From assembly GCF_000020125.1 (NCBI RefSeq), contig NC_010676.1, positions 3,348,001-3,412,000 on the forward strand: a stretch of DNA of 64,000 nt, read 5' to 3'. This DNA comes from Paraburkholderia phytofirmans PsJN (GTDB taxonomy: Bacteria; Pseudomonadota; Gammaproteobacteria; Burkholderiales; Burkholderiaceae). The notes beneath the pieces are model-generated. The model did no database searches and was not told where the DNA came from. It saw only the letters and a program-made list of their open reading frames with translations. Positions 35,197-43,319 of this stretch are shown in pieces. The translations under genes and the position numbers were made by a program. Within the stretch, counting starts at the first letter, position 1. Each line of letters opens with the position of its first letter.

Positions 35197-35835
35197 ATGG
35201 GTCAGGAAATGGCAAGTTCGGGTATTCGCCGCGCCGCAGCCAACGCGGCGCCCACTTCAGGCGCAACGTCGGCACCGGCGGTCGCGGCGCCGCCGCGCGT
35301 CGGCGAACAGATTCAGCGTTTGCGCGCCGAACGGCGCATGACGCTCGACGATCTGTCACGCGCGGCCGGCGTGTCGAAATCGATGCTCTCGGAGATCGAG
35401 CGCGACAAGGCCAATCCGACCATCGCGGTCGCCTGGCGTCTGACCAACGCGCTCGGCGTCAGCCTGGATTCGCTGTTCGCGCCGCAGAAGACGCCGGAAG
35501 CGATCGCCGTCTCCGGTCCGCATGAAATTCCCACGTTGAGTGGACACGACGCCAAGTATCAGTTGCGCGTGTGGGGACCGATCGAGTTGGCCGGCAAGTT
35601 TGAATGGTACGAATTGACGCTGCAACCGGGCGGGGCGCTGGTATCTAACGCGCATGAACCCGGCACGCGCGAGCATCTGACCGTGCTGCAAGGGTCGATC
35701 GAAATCGAGGCGGCCGGCACGACGAAACGGCTGAAGGCCGCGGACACCGCGCGCTACGTCGCCGACGAACCGCACGCGGTCCGCAACGCCGGAAAGGGCG
35801 AGGCGAAGGCGCTGCTAGTGGTGATTCACGGCTGA
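35197..35835 (+). CDS. XRE-family regulator with C-terminal cupin domain
   Basis: 212 residues. A low-complexity Ala-rich lead of about 30 residues precedes a Cro/CI-type helix-turn-helix (IQRLRAERRMTLDDLSRAAGVSKSMLSEIERDKANPTIAVAWRL, in the range 32-80) and a cupin barrel (WYELTLQPGGALVSNAHEPGTREHLTVLQGSIEIEA, 120-165). This architecture often senses amino acids or their breakdown products. Divergence from kbl-tdh makes it a likely regulator of threonine breakdown. Confidence 0.88.
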   Translation: MGQEMASSGIRRAAANAAPTSGATSAPAVAAPPRVGEQIQRLRAERRMTLDDLSRAAGVSKSMLSEIERDKANPTIAVAWRLTNALGVSLDSLFAPQKTPEAIAVSGPHEIPTLSGHDAKYQLRVWGPIELAGKFEWYELTLQPGGALVSNAHEPGTREHLTVLQGSIEIEAAGTTKRLKAADTARYVADEPHAVRNAGKGEAKALLVVIHG

Positions 35836-35899
35836 TTTTTCGGCGCACCGTGGCTAGCAGTTGGCGGAATCGACACTTCGGCCGAGGTTGCATCCAACA

Positions 35900-35915
35900 C
35901 TGTATATTTGTACAG
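35900..35915. promoter_or_regulatory. LexA (SOS) box
   Basis: CTGTATATTTGTACAG fits the CTGT-N8-ACAG LexA consensus perfectly, with the AT-rich core of strong sites. It ends 25 bp before the ATG at 35941, so LexA would cover the promoter of the small gene there. Confidence 0.8.
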
Positions 35916-35940
35916 TACAGGGTATCGACTGGAGCCGATC

Positions 35941-36336
35941 ATGAACAACCTGACAACCGACTCGACCGACCATGCTCTGGCCGCGCTGCGATATCAAACC
36001 GCGGCGCGCGATCTCGAACGCATCGTGCGCAATATTGCTGCGCGCTACATCGTTCAGCAGGTGCCGCTTACCTGGCGTTTACTGCATGCCATCGAAGCCG
36101 AAGCGCTGGCCGATCTCGGCTTTGCCAGCCGGCACGACGCGGTGATGCTGGGCCTTTTCCAACGGCCGTCCGACCTGCCGTATCCGGAAACGGACGAGGC
36201 TGTGGACTTCGGCACGTCCACGGCACTGCCGGCGGTGTTCGCGTTCGCAGTCAGCGCCTATGAAGAGGCCGCACGTCGCGCTGCGCAGCCGCCGGAGACC
36301 GCGCCGCTCAAACGCGCACGCGCTTGGGGCGACTGA
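35941..36336 (+). CDS. Hypothetical protein under a LexA box
   Basis: 131 residues from the ATG at 35941, which follows GGAGCC; a start 11 codons upstream would lie inside the LexA box. The chain looks helical (ALAALRYQTAARDLERIVRNIAARYIVQQ) with a short acidic centre and a basic tail. No domain recognised, no membrane segment. The SOS box implies induction by DNA damage. The degenerate recombinase gene follows after 62 bp on the same strand and may be co-transcribed, hinting at a link with DNA repair, division delay or chromosome resolution. Confidence 0.7.
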   Translation: MNNLTTDSTDHALAALRYQTAARDLERIVRNIAARYIVQQVPLTWRLLHAIEAEALADLGFASRHDAVMLGLFQRPSDLPYPETDEAVDFGTSTALPAVFAFAVSAYEEAARRAAQPPETAPLKRARAWGD

Positions 36337-36398
36337 CTGAGGGCTGCATTTCCACCGGTTGCCACCTACAATGTGTGCAACTAACAGAAAGATAGCTT

Positions 36399-37481
36399 AT
36401 GTCGCCTCCCCATCTGACCGACCCGGTCCCTCGTCCTGCGCCGTCCACGGATCTCTTCGATCAGCAACGTGAAGACTGGCGTCGCGACCCGCAAATTGCT
36501 TTCGACGCCTGGCTTGCCAAACAGAATTTCCGCCGTTCCTCCGCCGAAGTCTACCAGGCGCAATGGGGGCTTTTTCTCGAATGGCTGAGCGTGCGCCAGA
36601 AAAGTCTCGCCACGGTCGATGCTCACGCGATTGCCGAGTTCGTCGCTGGTCTCGACGTGAAAAAGACCCAAAGGGTGCGGTATTTAAGGCTAATCGAACG
36701 GGTGCTCGATCATGTGCGCGAAATCGAATCCGCTTCGACCAATCCGGCGCGCTTCATTGCTCAGGATGGCGAAGCAGCGTGGCGGAACGCACGCGATAAC
36801 GAGCCGACCGGCTTTCTCAACCACGCTGAACGAACGGCGCTGATCGCGCATCTGTTTTCGCCGCTGCCGGATTTGTCCGCGGCGCAACGTTGGCGGGAGC
36901 GGCGCGACCGCGCTTTGATCGCTGTGTTTCTAGGTGGCGGATTGAAGACGGGCGAAGCTGCAGCGCTTACGGTTAGTTGCGTGCATGCCGGAATGCCGTG
37001 GGTGACGATCGAGTCAGCTAACCCGATGCTCACACGGCGCACCCGGCTCGCGCCCTTCGCCGCAGCCATTCTCGACGCGTGGCTTGCGGAACGGCGGTTG
37101 TCGGAACTGGCGGGCAACCTGGTATTTCCCGCATCGCCTTCCGGAAGGCCCATGCATAAAGCGACCATGCTGCGCGCGGTCGACGCCTTGATCGATGGAG
37201 CCGGAATCGCAGAATCGCGGGCATCGCGTGCCAGTCCGCAAACATTGCGGAATACGTTCGCGGCGGATCTGTTCGAAAGTGGAGTCGAGGCGGAACTGGT
37301 CGGGCAATGGCTGGGATTTGTGCAGGCCGTGTCGGCGAACCGTCTGTATCGAGCGTGGCAAAACTGGATGGATCATCAGGATTCTCCCGCCACCGACGTT
37401 CCGGATCCGGCGGTTCCGCCCTTAGCCACACCTAGACGCGACGGGCGTTTGACGAGGAAAAGGGGAGCCGTCGACTCCTGA
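36399..37481 (+). CDS. Degenerate tyrosine recombinase (XerC/D-like fold)
   Basis: 360 residues. A SAM-like N-terminal domain (FDAWLAKQNFRRSSAEVYQAQWGLFLEWL) is followed by a catalytic-type domain. At the conserved positions only Arg284 (PQTLRNTF) and the nucleophile-like Tyr317 (NRLYRAW) remain; the first Arg is Lys183 (GGGLKTGEAA), the His of HxLR is Gln, and the His of LGH is Phe. Such changes usually reduce or abolish recombination. The last codons and stop overlap a 20-bp repeat. It sits beside the replication locus and downstream of an SOS-controlled gene, so a structural or dimer-resolution role is possible. Confidence 0.75.
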   Translation: MSPPHLTDPVPRPAPSTDLFDQQREDWRRDPQIAFDAWLAKQNFRRSSAEVYQAQWGLFLEWLSVRQKSLATVDAHAIAEFVAGLDVKKTQRVRYLRLIERVLDHVREIESASTNPARFIAQDGEAAWRNARDNEPTGFLNHAERTALIAHLFSPLPDLSAAQRWRERRDRALIAVFLGGGLKTGEAAALTVSCVHAGMPWVTIESANPMLTRRTRLAPFAAAILDAWLAERRLSELAGNLVFPASPSGRPMHKATMLRAVDALIDGAGIAESRASRASPQTLRNTFAADLFESGVEAELVGQWLGFVQAVSANRLYRAWQNWMDHQDSPATDVPDPAVPPLATPRRDGRLTRKRGAVDS

Positions 37482-37519
37482 AATTCCTCACCTCTCGGGT
37501 CCCGAATTTCCTCACCTTT
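37476..37519 (+). repeat. Two 20-bp repeats at the recombinase 3' end
   Basis: TCCTGAAATTCCTCACCTCT at 37476-37495 contains the recombinase stop codon (37479-37481); TCCCGAATTTCCTCACCTTT at 37500-37519 follows 24 bp later, about two helical turns. These are the plus-strand copies nearest the AT-rich block, separated from it by the kfrA-like gene. Confidence 0.9.
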
Positions 37520-37552
37520 GGCAATTTATCTGCTATTGCACCGCGTCGAACC

Positions 37553-38758
37553 TCACGCCGACGCGGCAATCGAGTCGCTCGACAGAAACCGGCTAACCGC
37601 CTCCAGCCTTGATTCGCCGAGGCCCGACGAGTGATCGCACTCCGGACATTGCAGTTCGAAGCGGTGATCCATTTGCGACAGTTCAGGCTCACCTTCCTCA
37701 CATTTTGGGCACCGTAGAGGAAGGGCGACGTGACCATCCGCCACCGTGCCAATCGCTTTTAATTCGTCGCCCGTCAAGCGGCCGGCTTCGACTAGCGAGC
37801 ACAGAAGATTCGCAATCGCCGGATCGATCCCTTGCTGAGCACGCAGAACGGCGACTTCTTTCGTGAGCTTGTCTACTTCATCCGATTGCTCGCGCAGTTG
37901 AGCGTCGAGCCGGTCGCCGCGCGCCTTGGCCGCGGCGATTTGCTGAATAAACTCAAATTCCTTGCGGCTCGCGTCGCGCACCCCGGACTGATAAGTGGCC
38001 GCCATGCTACGCAAGGAATCGAGTTCGACCAGCATCGGCTTGACGCGCCGCTCGGCTTCGGCGACGGCGTCCTTGATCTGCTGCGCATAGTGTTCGGTGC
38101 TTTGGCGCAATTCGACGTGCAGTGCATCGATCCGGTCCCGCAGCGTTGCGTTGTTCGCGAATTCGTTGTCGAGCCGTTGACGAAGCGCTTCGTTTTCGCG
38201 CTCGAGCCGGCGTACCGTTGCCTGTAAACCTTCCTGGTGAGCATTTCCGTGTGTGGCCGCGCTCGACAACTCGCTTTCCAGTGCGCGAACGCGTTCCCAA
38301 GCCGTCTCTGCTCGCAACTCGCTGCGCTTGATCGCGTCTTCCGACGCCTGTTGGCGAATTTCCGCTTCTCGAGCGCGCTGGTCAGCGGCGGTGATTTGCG
38401 CACGAATTTCCTGGCGCTCGTCGTCGAGCGTGGTGCGCGCATGTGAAACGGCTTCTTCAAAAAGGGCGCCCAGCAATTCGCCGGCTCGGTCTTCAAGTGC
38501 TTTCGGGATAGCGCCCGCGCCAACTTTCACACGCGAGACATTCCGGATGCGTTCCCAAAAGTGGTCGATGTCCTTTGGAATGTCGCTCGCGCTGCCGGTC
38601 TGGGTTAGATCGCGAACCGCAGCCATGGACGGGCGAATTCCCAGATCAAAAAACAGCCGTTTGCATGCGTGCAGCGAAAGCTCTTGTCGCCGTGCCCCCC
38701 TTGCTCGCAGCGCTTCGAGCTCGTCTCGAATGGCTTGCCGTTCCTGATCCAGATTCAT
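37553..38758 (-). CDS. KfrA-like DNA-binding protein with C-terminal zinc ribbon
   Basis: 401 residues. Residues 1-75 match the KfrA N-terminal DNA-binding domain (KRLFFDLGIRPSMAAVRDLTQTGSASDIPKDIDHFW). Residues about 85-325 are a long coiled coil with dense Arg/Glu heptads. Unlike plasmid KfrA, residues about 345-385 hold four Cys in two CPxC knuckles (RCPKCEEG and QCPECDHSSG), a likely zinc ribbon. Plasmid KfrA proteins repress their own promoter and help partition complexes; here a scaffold role at the chromid origin is likely. Two inverted repeats upstream may be its operators. Confidence 0.8.
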   Translation of the reverse strand: MNLDQERQAIRDELEALRARGARRQELSLHACKRLFFDLGIRPSMAAVRDLTQTGSASDIPKDIDHFWERIRNVSRVKVGAGAIPKALEDRAGELLGALFEEAVSHARTTLDDERQEIRAQITAADQRAREAEIRQQASEDAIKRSELRAETAWERVRALESELSSAATHGNAHQEGLQATVRRLERENEALRQRLDNEFANNATLRDRIDALHVELRQSTEHYAQQIKDAVAEAERRVKPMLVELDSLRSMAATYQSGVRDASRKEFEFIQQIAAAKARGDRLDAQLREQSDEVDKLTKEVAVLRAQQGIDPAIANLLCSLVEAGRLTGDELKAIGTVADGHVALPLRCPKCEEGEPELSQMDHRFELQCPECDHSSGLGESRLEAVSRFLSSDSIAASA

Positions 38759-38794
38759 GTATACCTCGATGTCGCTCGAATTGGATGAATCATA

Positions 38795-38824
38795 ACAATT
38801 TACGTACTGTTTGCTACGTATTTG
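38795..38824. promoter_or_regulatory. Inverted repeat in the kfrA-like promoter
   Basis: TACGTA at 38801-38806 recurs at 38815-38820 with an 8-bp spacer; flanks AATT and TTTG extend the dyad imperfectly. It lies about 40-65 bp before the kfrA-like start, a typical place for KfrA autoregulation. Confidence 0.45.
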
Positions 38825-38905
38825 TTGGTCTAGGGTACGGAATGTAGAAACGCGCTGTGTTGCTGCCGAACGTGAGGCGGCGGATTTGTCCTAGCTGGTT
38901 TTTTC

Positions 38906-38990
38906 CGTGAAACAAAACGAAGAATAGCCAATAAGGTCTTGTAAAGAAAGAGTTTTTGGAGCCCTTTCAACGATCGCGCACTGTTTCACG
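38906..38990. repeat. Widely spaced 9-bp inverted repeat
   Basis: CGTGAAACA (38906-38914) and TGTTTCACG (38982-38990) are perfect reverse complements, 67 bp apart, on either side of an AT-rich stretch. Each arm resembles half of a chromosome 1-type parS (GTTTCACGTGAAAC). It could be a looping site for the KfrA-like protein or for a ParB. Confidence 0.45.
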
Positions 38991-39141
38991 AACGCGTCAT
39001 GTTGCCAGTTTGGGTTGCAAGCTTTGTCCGAAGGACGCGCGGGAGGAAATTCTAGAGAGTAATAAAAGTAAACACCTTTGAACCCATGTTAAAAACGTTA
39101 ACGCCACGGCAAAGCCTTATCTGGCAAGGGTTTCAGCTTGG

Positions 39142-40725
39142 TGAGGTGAAGCTTTGCGGGAGAGGTGGTGAGATCTTGCGGGATTGTCGAGTGATGAGGT
39201 TCGGGGGCCTTGGTGAGCGGGTCCGGGACAGAACGTGAGCGGGTTCAGGAACCACCCCAAAAGTGCGGCTTGGCCAAAGGTGAGATTTTGCAGGACCTGA
39301 ACGCCGTGGATCGCCCGGCAGCGCTCGAAAGTCAGCTCAAGGCCGGATCAGAGCGAAGGTGAGCGCATTCGGGACGCGTTTGTCCGCCCATTTTCGGCTT
39401 TATTTTGGGCTCGTTAACCCCTTTGGTGAGCCAAGTCAGGAGAAAACGCGAACCGAAGGTGAGGCTTTACGGGACCGAGGTGGCGTTTTTGCCTTATTTC
39501 TGTGCATTTCGATGCCTAAGGTGAGGGTTTGCGGGAGCGGCTGTGGGTTTCAGCCGGAAAAGCCGTACCCGACGCAGATGATCTGGTCGATCGCCGGTCG
39601 TCAAAGGTGAGGAAATTCGGGAGGTCGTGTTGCGTGCCGTCGGCCGTCCTTAAAATGCGCCTGCTGTGGGTCAAAGGTGAGGTTTTTCGGGAGACGTTTG
39701 GGAGCTTAACGATCATTAAGGTGAGGAAATACAGGACGAAAGTCGCTGCCACCGGCCGGAAAAGCCCTGCTGACGTTGCCAAGTCCGTTCGCGCTTCAGC
39801 GGGGCAAAAGTTAAACGGTGAGATTTTTCAGGACCGCGGCGGCTGCGATCAGAAATGCTCCGATTTCATTGAAATGGGCGTTGAGGTGAGGGTTTTCGGG
39901 AGATCTCGCAGTTTGAGTCGCATTATTGAAAATGTAAAGCATTGAAATCATTAGATATTTTGTTGCGCTCTTGTAAAGGTGAGGTTTTTCGGGGGCTGAT
40001 AATTGAACTGATTGGATACGCTCAGATGCCTCATGGTGAGGTTTTTCGGGACTGATTTTTGGTGCTTTTGGAGCACAACACGGCTGAAGGCCGCGTCGTT
40101 TCGAGCGCTCGGCTAGCGTAAAGGTGAGGTTTTTCGGGGGGCGTGAGATAGGACAGCGGAGTCCGTCGGCTCAAGATGTCTTGGTCGGCACCATCCGTCG
40201 CCGTAGCACAAGTGGTAGTTGCATCGATGCGTGAGCTCGGGCGTTGTCGGCCTGGGCCGGATACGCGGTTGGAAAGCTTTCGACGTCTGCATGGAGAACG
40301 CACTTGGGGCTGCATGGCGATTTCGCGGGGGCCTTGCATGGGGCCGTGCCCATGAACGCAGGCCGGCGCTTGTAGCAGTGCTCAGCGGGCTCTTCGCGTG
40401 GCGTCGCACGTGTACCGGGCGTTGCTCATTGAGGCGGCATCGATTCGATGGTTCGCGTATCCGCGTCTCGCGATTGCATTCACGAGCAGCCGTCCTCCTG
40501 CCAAATAATGCTCAAAACTTGTTCTTCGATTTGATCGGCCATGTGAGCGCCCGGTCCGCAGCCGCGCACCGGTCAAAATTCACCAGTTTTTTTGAGGTGA
40601 GAAGATTCGGGATTGGATGACCGGCCTTCGCGCTCGCAGCAAAAATGCTCCGAATTTGCCAAGCCCGCGACCTGCAAGGACGGCCCGAACCTGGGGCGAA
40701 ACGGCTGAGGTGAGGGTTTTCGGGA
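39142..40725 (-). repeat. Main iteron array: 19 copies of the 20-bp repeat, minus orientation
   Basis: Plus-strand reading AAAGGTGAGGTTTTTCGGGA. Copies start at 39142, 39164, 39209, 39231, 39276, 39355, 39422, 39455, 39517, 39603, 39673, 39717, 39814, 39882, 39976, 40032, 40120, 40593 and 40706 (each 20 bp). The cores GGTGAG and CGGGA or CAGGA are nearly invariant; outer copies on the left are more divergent than those from 39603 on. Pairs at 39142/39164 and 39209/39231 are 22 bp apart, about two helix turns. The array ends 86 bp before the initiator gene. Degraded copies occur near 39192, 40731 and 40770. Probable binding sites of the initiator. Confidence 0.9.
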
Positions 40726-40811
40726 GTTGTTCGAGGTGAGTTGCGCCTCGTAAACTCGCTTCACCCGCAACGGTGAGATCCACGCTATAGACGCGTATCA
40801 CCGCAGCCGGT

Positions 40812-42194
40812 ATGCTCTCGCCAAATCCCTCCTCGACCAGACGCATGGCCACGAAGCGCGCGAAGAAGACCGACGTAGTCAGCCCCAGCTCGGCCGAATT
40901 GCGCAAAGCCGTCGAGGCGATCGCGATTCAGCCCAAAAGCGGCAAAATCACGCTCCTTACCCGTAAGCTGTTCAACGTGCTCCTGGCCGTCGCTCAGCAA
41001 GCGGATGAATCTGGCGACACGTATCGGGCCTTGCTGTCCGACATTGTCGCGAACTCCGCGTTTGATTCCAACGACACCGCGCTCGTCAAGGAGCACTTGC
41101 GGCGCATGGTGTCGGTGCAGGTTGAATGGAGCACCGGCACGTCCAGCCAGAAGCCGGGCCGGAAATGGGGTATTTCCACGCTGATTGCCGACGCGGAAAT
41201 TCTCGAAGACCCGACCACTCGCCGTGTCTGGGTGGAATTCTCATTTGCGCCGAAGATCAAGAAAAAGCTGCTCGATCCGGTCCAGTACGCCCGCCTGAGT
41301 CTCCAGTTCCAGAGCCAGTTGCGCAGTAGCGCTGGCCTCGCGCTGTACGAGATTTGTGTGCGCTATCTGACCAACCCGAGCCATCTGACGATGCGCGAGA
41401 CGTGGGAATGGTGGCGCCCTATCCTCTCCGGCACGCCGGACACGGAGGCGGGCGACGAGGCGAAGCGCGAATATAAATACTTTAAGCGTGATTACTTGCG
41501 CCCGGCCATCGCCGAGGTCAACGCCGTCACCAACATCTTTGTCGAACTGATCGAACACCGCGAGGGGCGACGGGTCGCCGAGATCCAGTTCCGCGTGACC
41601 GAACGCAAGCAGCCGATGCTCGCGCTCGACGAACATCCGAACGTGTTCGACAGCACGCTGGTCGACCGGATGGTGAAGATCGGCATCCCGCTGAAAGAAG
41701 CGCAAACGCTATATGCCGATAGCGAAGAAAATCGCATTCGCGCTGCACTCCAGATGACCGAGCAACGTATGCGCAGCACGTCGTTGCCGCCGGTGCGCAG
41801 CGCGCCGGCGCTGTTCAAGGACGCGTTGAAGAAAGGTTACGCGCCGCCGGTCGAAGCGCTGCCGTCGGGTAGTGGCGGCAAGGCTGCCGTTGCCGCGCCG
41901 GCCGACGACCTCAAGGCGCGCCTGCTTGGCGAGTACTCGGCGTTTCGCCGCAAGGAAGCGCGTGAGTTGTACGACGAACAAGGTGAGTCCGAGCGGGACA
42001 TCGCGCGGCGGTCGTTTGAGGAAGATGAATTGCCGGGACTCGGCACCCATATGCGCGACGACTGGCGTCGTCGTGGGCTGGATTCGAAGATCGTCGAAAC
42101 GGCATTCTTTGATTGGCTGGCTCGCAAGACTTGGGGTGAGCCTACCGACGGTGACCTGCTTGCCTTTACGCTGAGCCAATCGCGCGCGGCGTAA
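40812..42194 (+). CDS. repA: Replication initiator protein, Rep_3 type
   Basis: 460 residues; an alternative ATG lies 11 codons in, and neither has a strong ribosome site. Residues about 45-275 form the two winged-helix domains of plasmid initiators: KSGKITLLTRKLFNVLLAVAQQ, LKEHLRRMVSVQVEW-like helix, then SSAGLALYEICVRYLTNPS and FKRDYLRPAIAEVNAVTNIFVELIEHREGR (split by position). Such proteins bind iterons as monomers and open the origin. The C-terminal 180 residues are extra to small plasmid initiators. Preceded by the iteron array; convergent with parB. A weak repeat copy lies inside its own gene (41979-41998). Confidence 0.85.
   Translation: MLSPNPSSTRRMATKRAKKTDVVSPSSAELRKAVEAIAIQPKSGKITLLTRKLFNVLLAVAQQADESGDTYRALLSDIVANSAFDSNDTALVKEHLRRMVSVQVEWSTGTSSQKPGRKWGISTLIADAEILEDPTTRRVWVEFSFAPKIKKKLLDPVQYARLSLQFQSQLRSSAGLALYEICVRYLTNPSHLTMRETWEWWRPILSGTPDTEAGDEAKREYKYFKRDYLRPAIAEVNAVTNIFVELIEHREGRRVAEIQFRVTERKQPMLALDEHPNVFDSTLVDRMVKIGIPLKEAQTLYADSEENRIRAALQMTEQRMRSTSLPPVRSAPALFKDALKKGYAPPVEALPSGSGGKAAVAAPADDLKARLLGEYSAFRRKEARELYDEQGESERDIARRSFEEDELPGLGTHMRDDWRRRGLDSKIVETAFFDWLARKTWGEPTDGDLLAFTLSQSRAA
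41979..41998 (-). repeat. Weak 20-bp repeat copy inside the initiator gene
   Basis: CAAGGTGAGTCCGAGCGGGA keeps AAGGTGAG and CGGGA at the correct spacing, but the central T-rich part is replaced. It is translated as QGESERD and may be a chance match. Confidence 0.35.
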
Positions 42195-42197
42195 TTA

Positions 42198-42234
42198 CTG
42201 ATGGGGTGCGGCTATTCGCTGCCGCGCCGCCCCA
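42198..42234. terminator. Hairpin between convergent repA and parB
   Basis: GATGGGG with inner GCGGC pairs with GCCGC and CCCCATC around a short loop, in the 57-bp gap between the two convergent stop codons. It lacks a long T run but could stop both transcripts. Confidence 0.5.
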
Positions 42235-42251
42235 TCGCTCTACAGTCGGTC

Positions 42252-43310
42252 CTACTTCAACATCTTTTCAATCTGGCGAAGGATATCGTCGCGCTTTTCA
42301 CGCGTGAGCCCCTTCAAGCGCAGTTCAATTCGATCATCCCCATACGATTTGAGATCGCCGACTGACACGCCGTCGAGTTTGATTTCCAGACGCTGAGCGT
42401 AGCGTTGCCGGCCCGCGGGTTTAGTGCTTTCCTGGGCGGACGCTCTTCCTTTGACGATGTCCGCGACTTGCCGCGTACTCAGATCGTCCGAGAGGATCTT
42501 GTTGATCAGGCGTAGCGTTGCGTCGGCGCCGCGGGCAGTGTGATAACGACCCACCTGATACGCCATGTTCGAGCCGAAGCGGTCCGGTCGCGCGACCATC
42601 TCGTGCATAACGACCTCAGGCAATTTGGCGATCGACAAGGCGACCGCAACGGTCGACTCGTCTAGCCCGAGGTGTTCGGCAAGTTCCTTCTGACTCTGGA
42701 AATGCCGGTCGTCGAGAAAGCGTTTCCATACGACCGCGTTGTCGAACACCGTCTGCGAATCGCGCTGGACGTTGAGGTCGTAGCCGAGCTTGTAGCTCTG
42801 GATACCGATCGGCAGATCAATGACGATCGCCTTCACCGTTTCCCTGTTTGCCTCTTTCAGCGCCCGCACCCGCCGCCCGCCATCGCTGACGTAGTAGGTG
42901 CCGGGATTGTCGTAATCCGGGATAACGTGAATCGCTTGCTGCTGCCCCTGCTTGGCCAGATTGACAGCGAGCTCGGCAATCGACGACTTCAGATAGAAAT
43001 GTCGCGGATTGAACGGGCTTGGCTTGATCGTCTTGAGCGCCAGCTCGATGACCTGGCCTGGCCGATAGCCGTGCTCGTTCCGCCACGTGCGATAGGCCGC
43101 CGATTCATTGGCTACGTCAGCGGCGTCGACTTCGGCAACGTTCTGCGATGGCATGACCGGCGCGATAGTGCGTCTCGCCGTCTCGCTACTCTTCGGATCA
43201 TTCTTGACCAGGCCGTCGATAGCGTTCAATCGATCGAGCGCGGTTCGCTTTTCGCTGCTGGTTGAGTCAGGACGTGCTTGAAAGCCTTTGGCGAATTGGG
43301 AGGGTTTCAT
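42252..43310 (-). CDS. parB: ParB partition protein
   Basis: 352 residues. The N-terminal ParB/Srx-type CTPase domain shows NPRHFYLKSSIAELAVNLAKQGQQQAI and DGGRRVRALKEA; the central helix-turn-helix is QSQKELAEHLGLDESTVAVALSIAKLP; the C-terminal 60 residues form a dimerisation part. The DGGRR variant and long N-terminal lead resemble plasmid and secondary-chromosome ParB proteins. It binds parS, spreads and directs segregation with ParA, which is encoded 25 bp upstream; a TTTATGCGCATAAA site lies in that gap. Confidence 0.92.
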   Translation of the reverse strand: MKPSQFAKGFQARPDSTSSEKRTALDRLNAIDGLVKNDPKSSETARRTIAPVMPSQNVAEVDAADVANESAAYRTWRNEHGYRPGQVIELALKTIKPSPFNPRHFYLKSSIAELAVNLAKQGQQQAIHVIPDYDNPGTYYVSDGGRRVRALKEANRETVKAIVIDLPIGIQSYKLGYDLNVQRDSQTVFDNAVVWKRFLDDRHFQSQKELAEHLGLDESTVAVALSIAKLPEVVMHEMVARPDRFGSNMAYQVGRYHTARGADATLRLINKILSDDLSTRQVADIVKGRASAQESTKPAGRQRYAQRLEIKLDGVSVGDLKSYGDDRIELRLKGLTREKRDDILRQIEKMLK

Positions 43311-43319
43311 TCAGGGTCC

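Larger units (their letters stand above)
38759..39141. other. AT-rich non-coding block, candidate replication origin
   Basis: No gene. This is the AT-richest stretch of the locus, with runs such as AATAAAAGTAAAC and GTTAAAAACGTTAAC (39061-39105). It lies exactly where the 20-bp repeats change orientation: copies to the left read on plus, copies to the right on minus. No TTATCCACA DnaA box is present in it. Two inverted repeats near the kfrA side are listed separately. Origin function is inferred from this geometry and from the downstream initiator gene. Confidence 0.5.

Noticed and set aside
38982..38990. TGTTTCACG taken as a chromosome 1-type parS
   Set aside because: Only half of the 14-bp palindrome is present at each of the two positions; recorded instead as an inverted repeat of unknown function.
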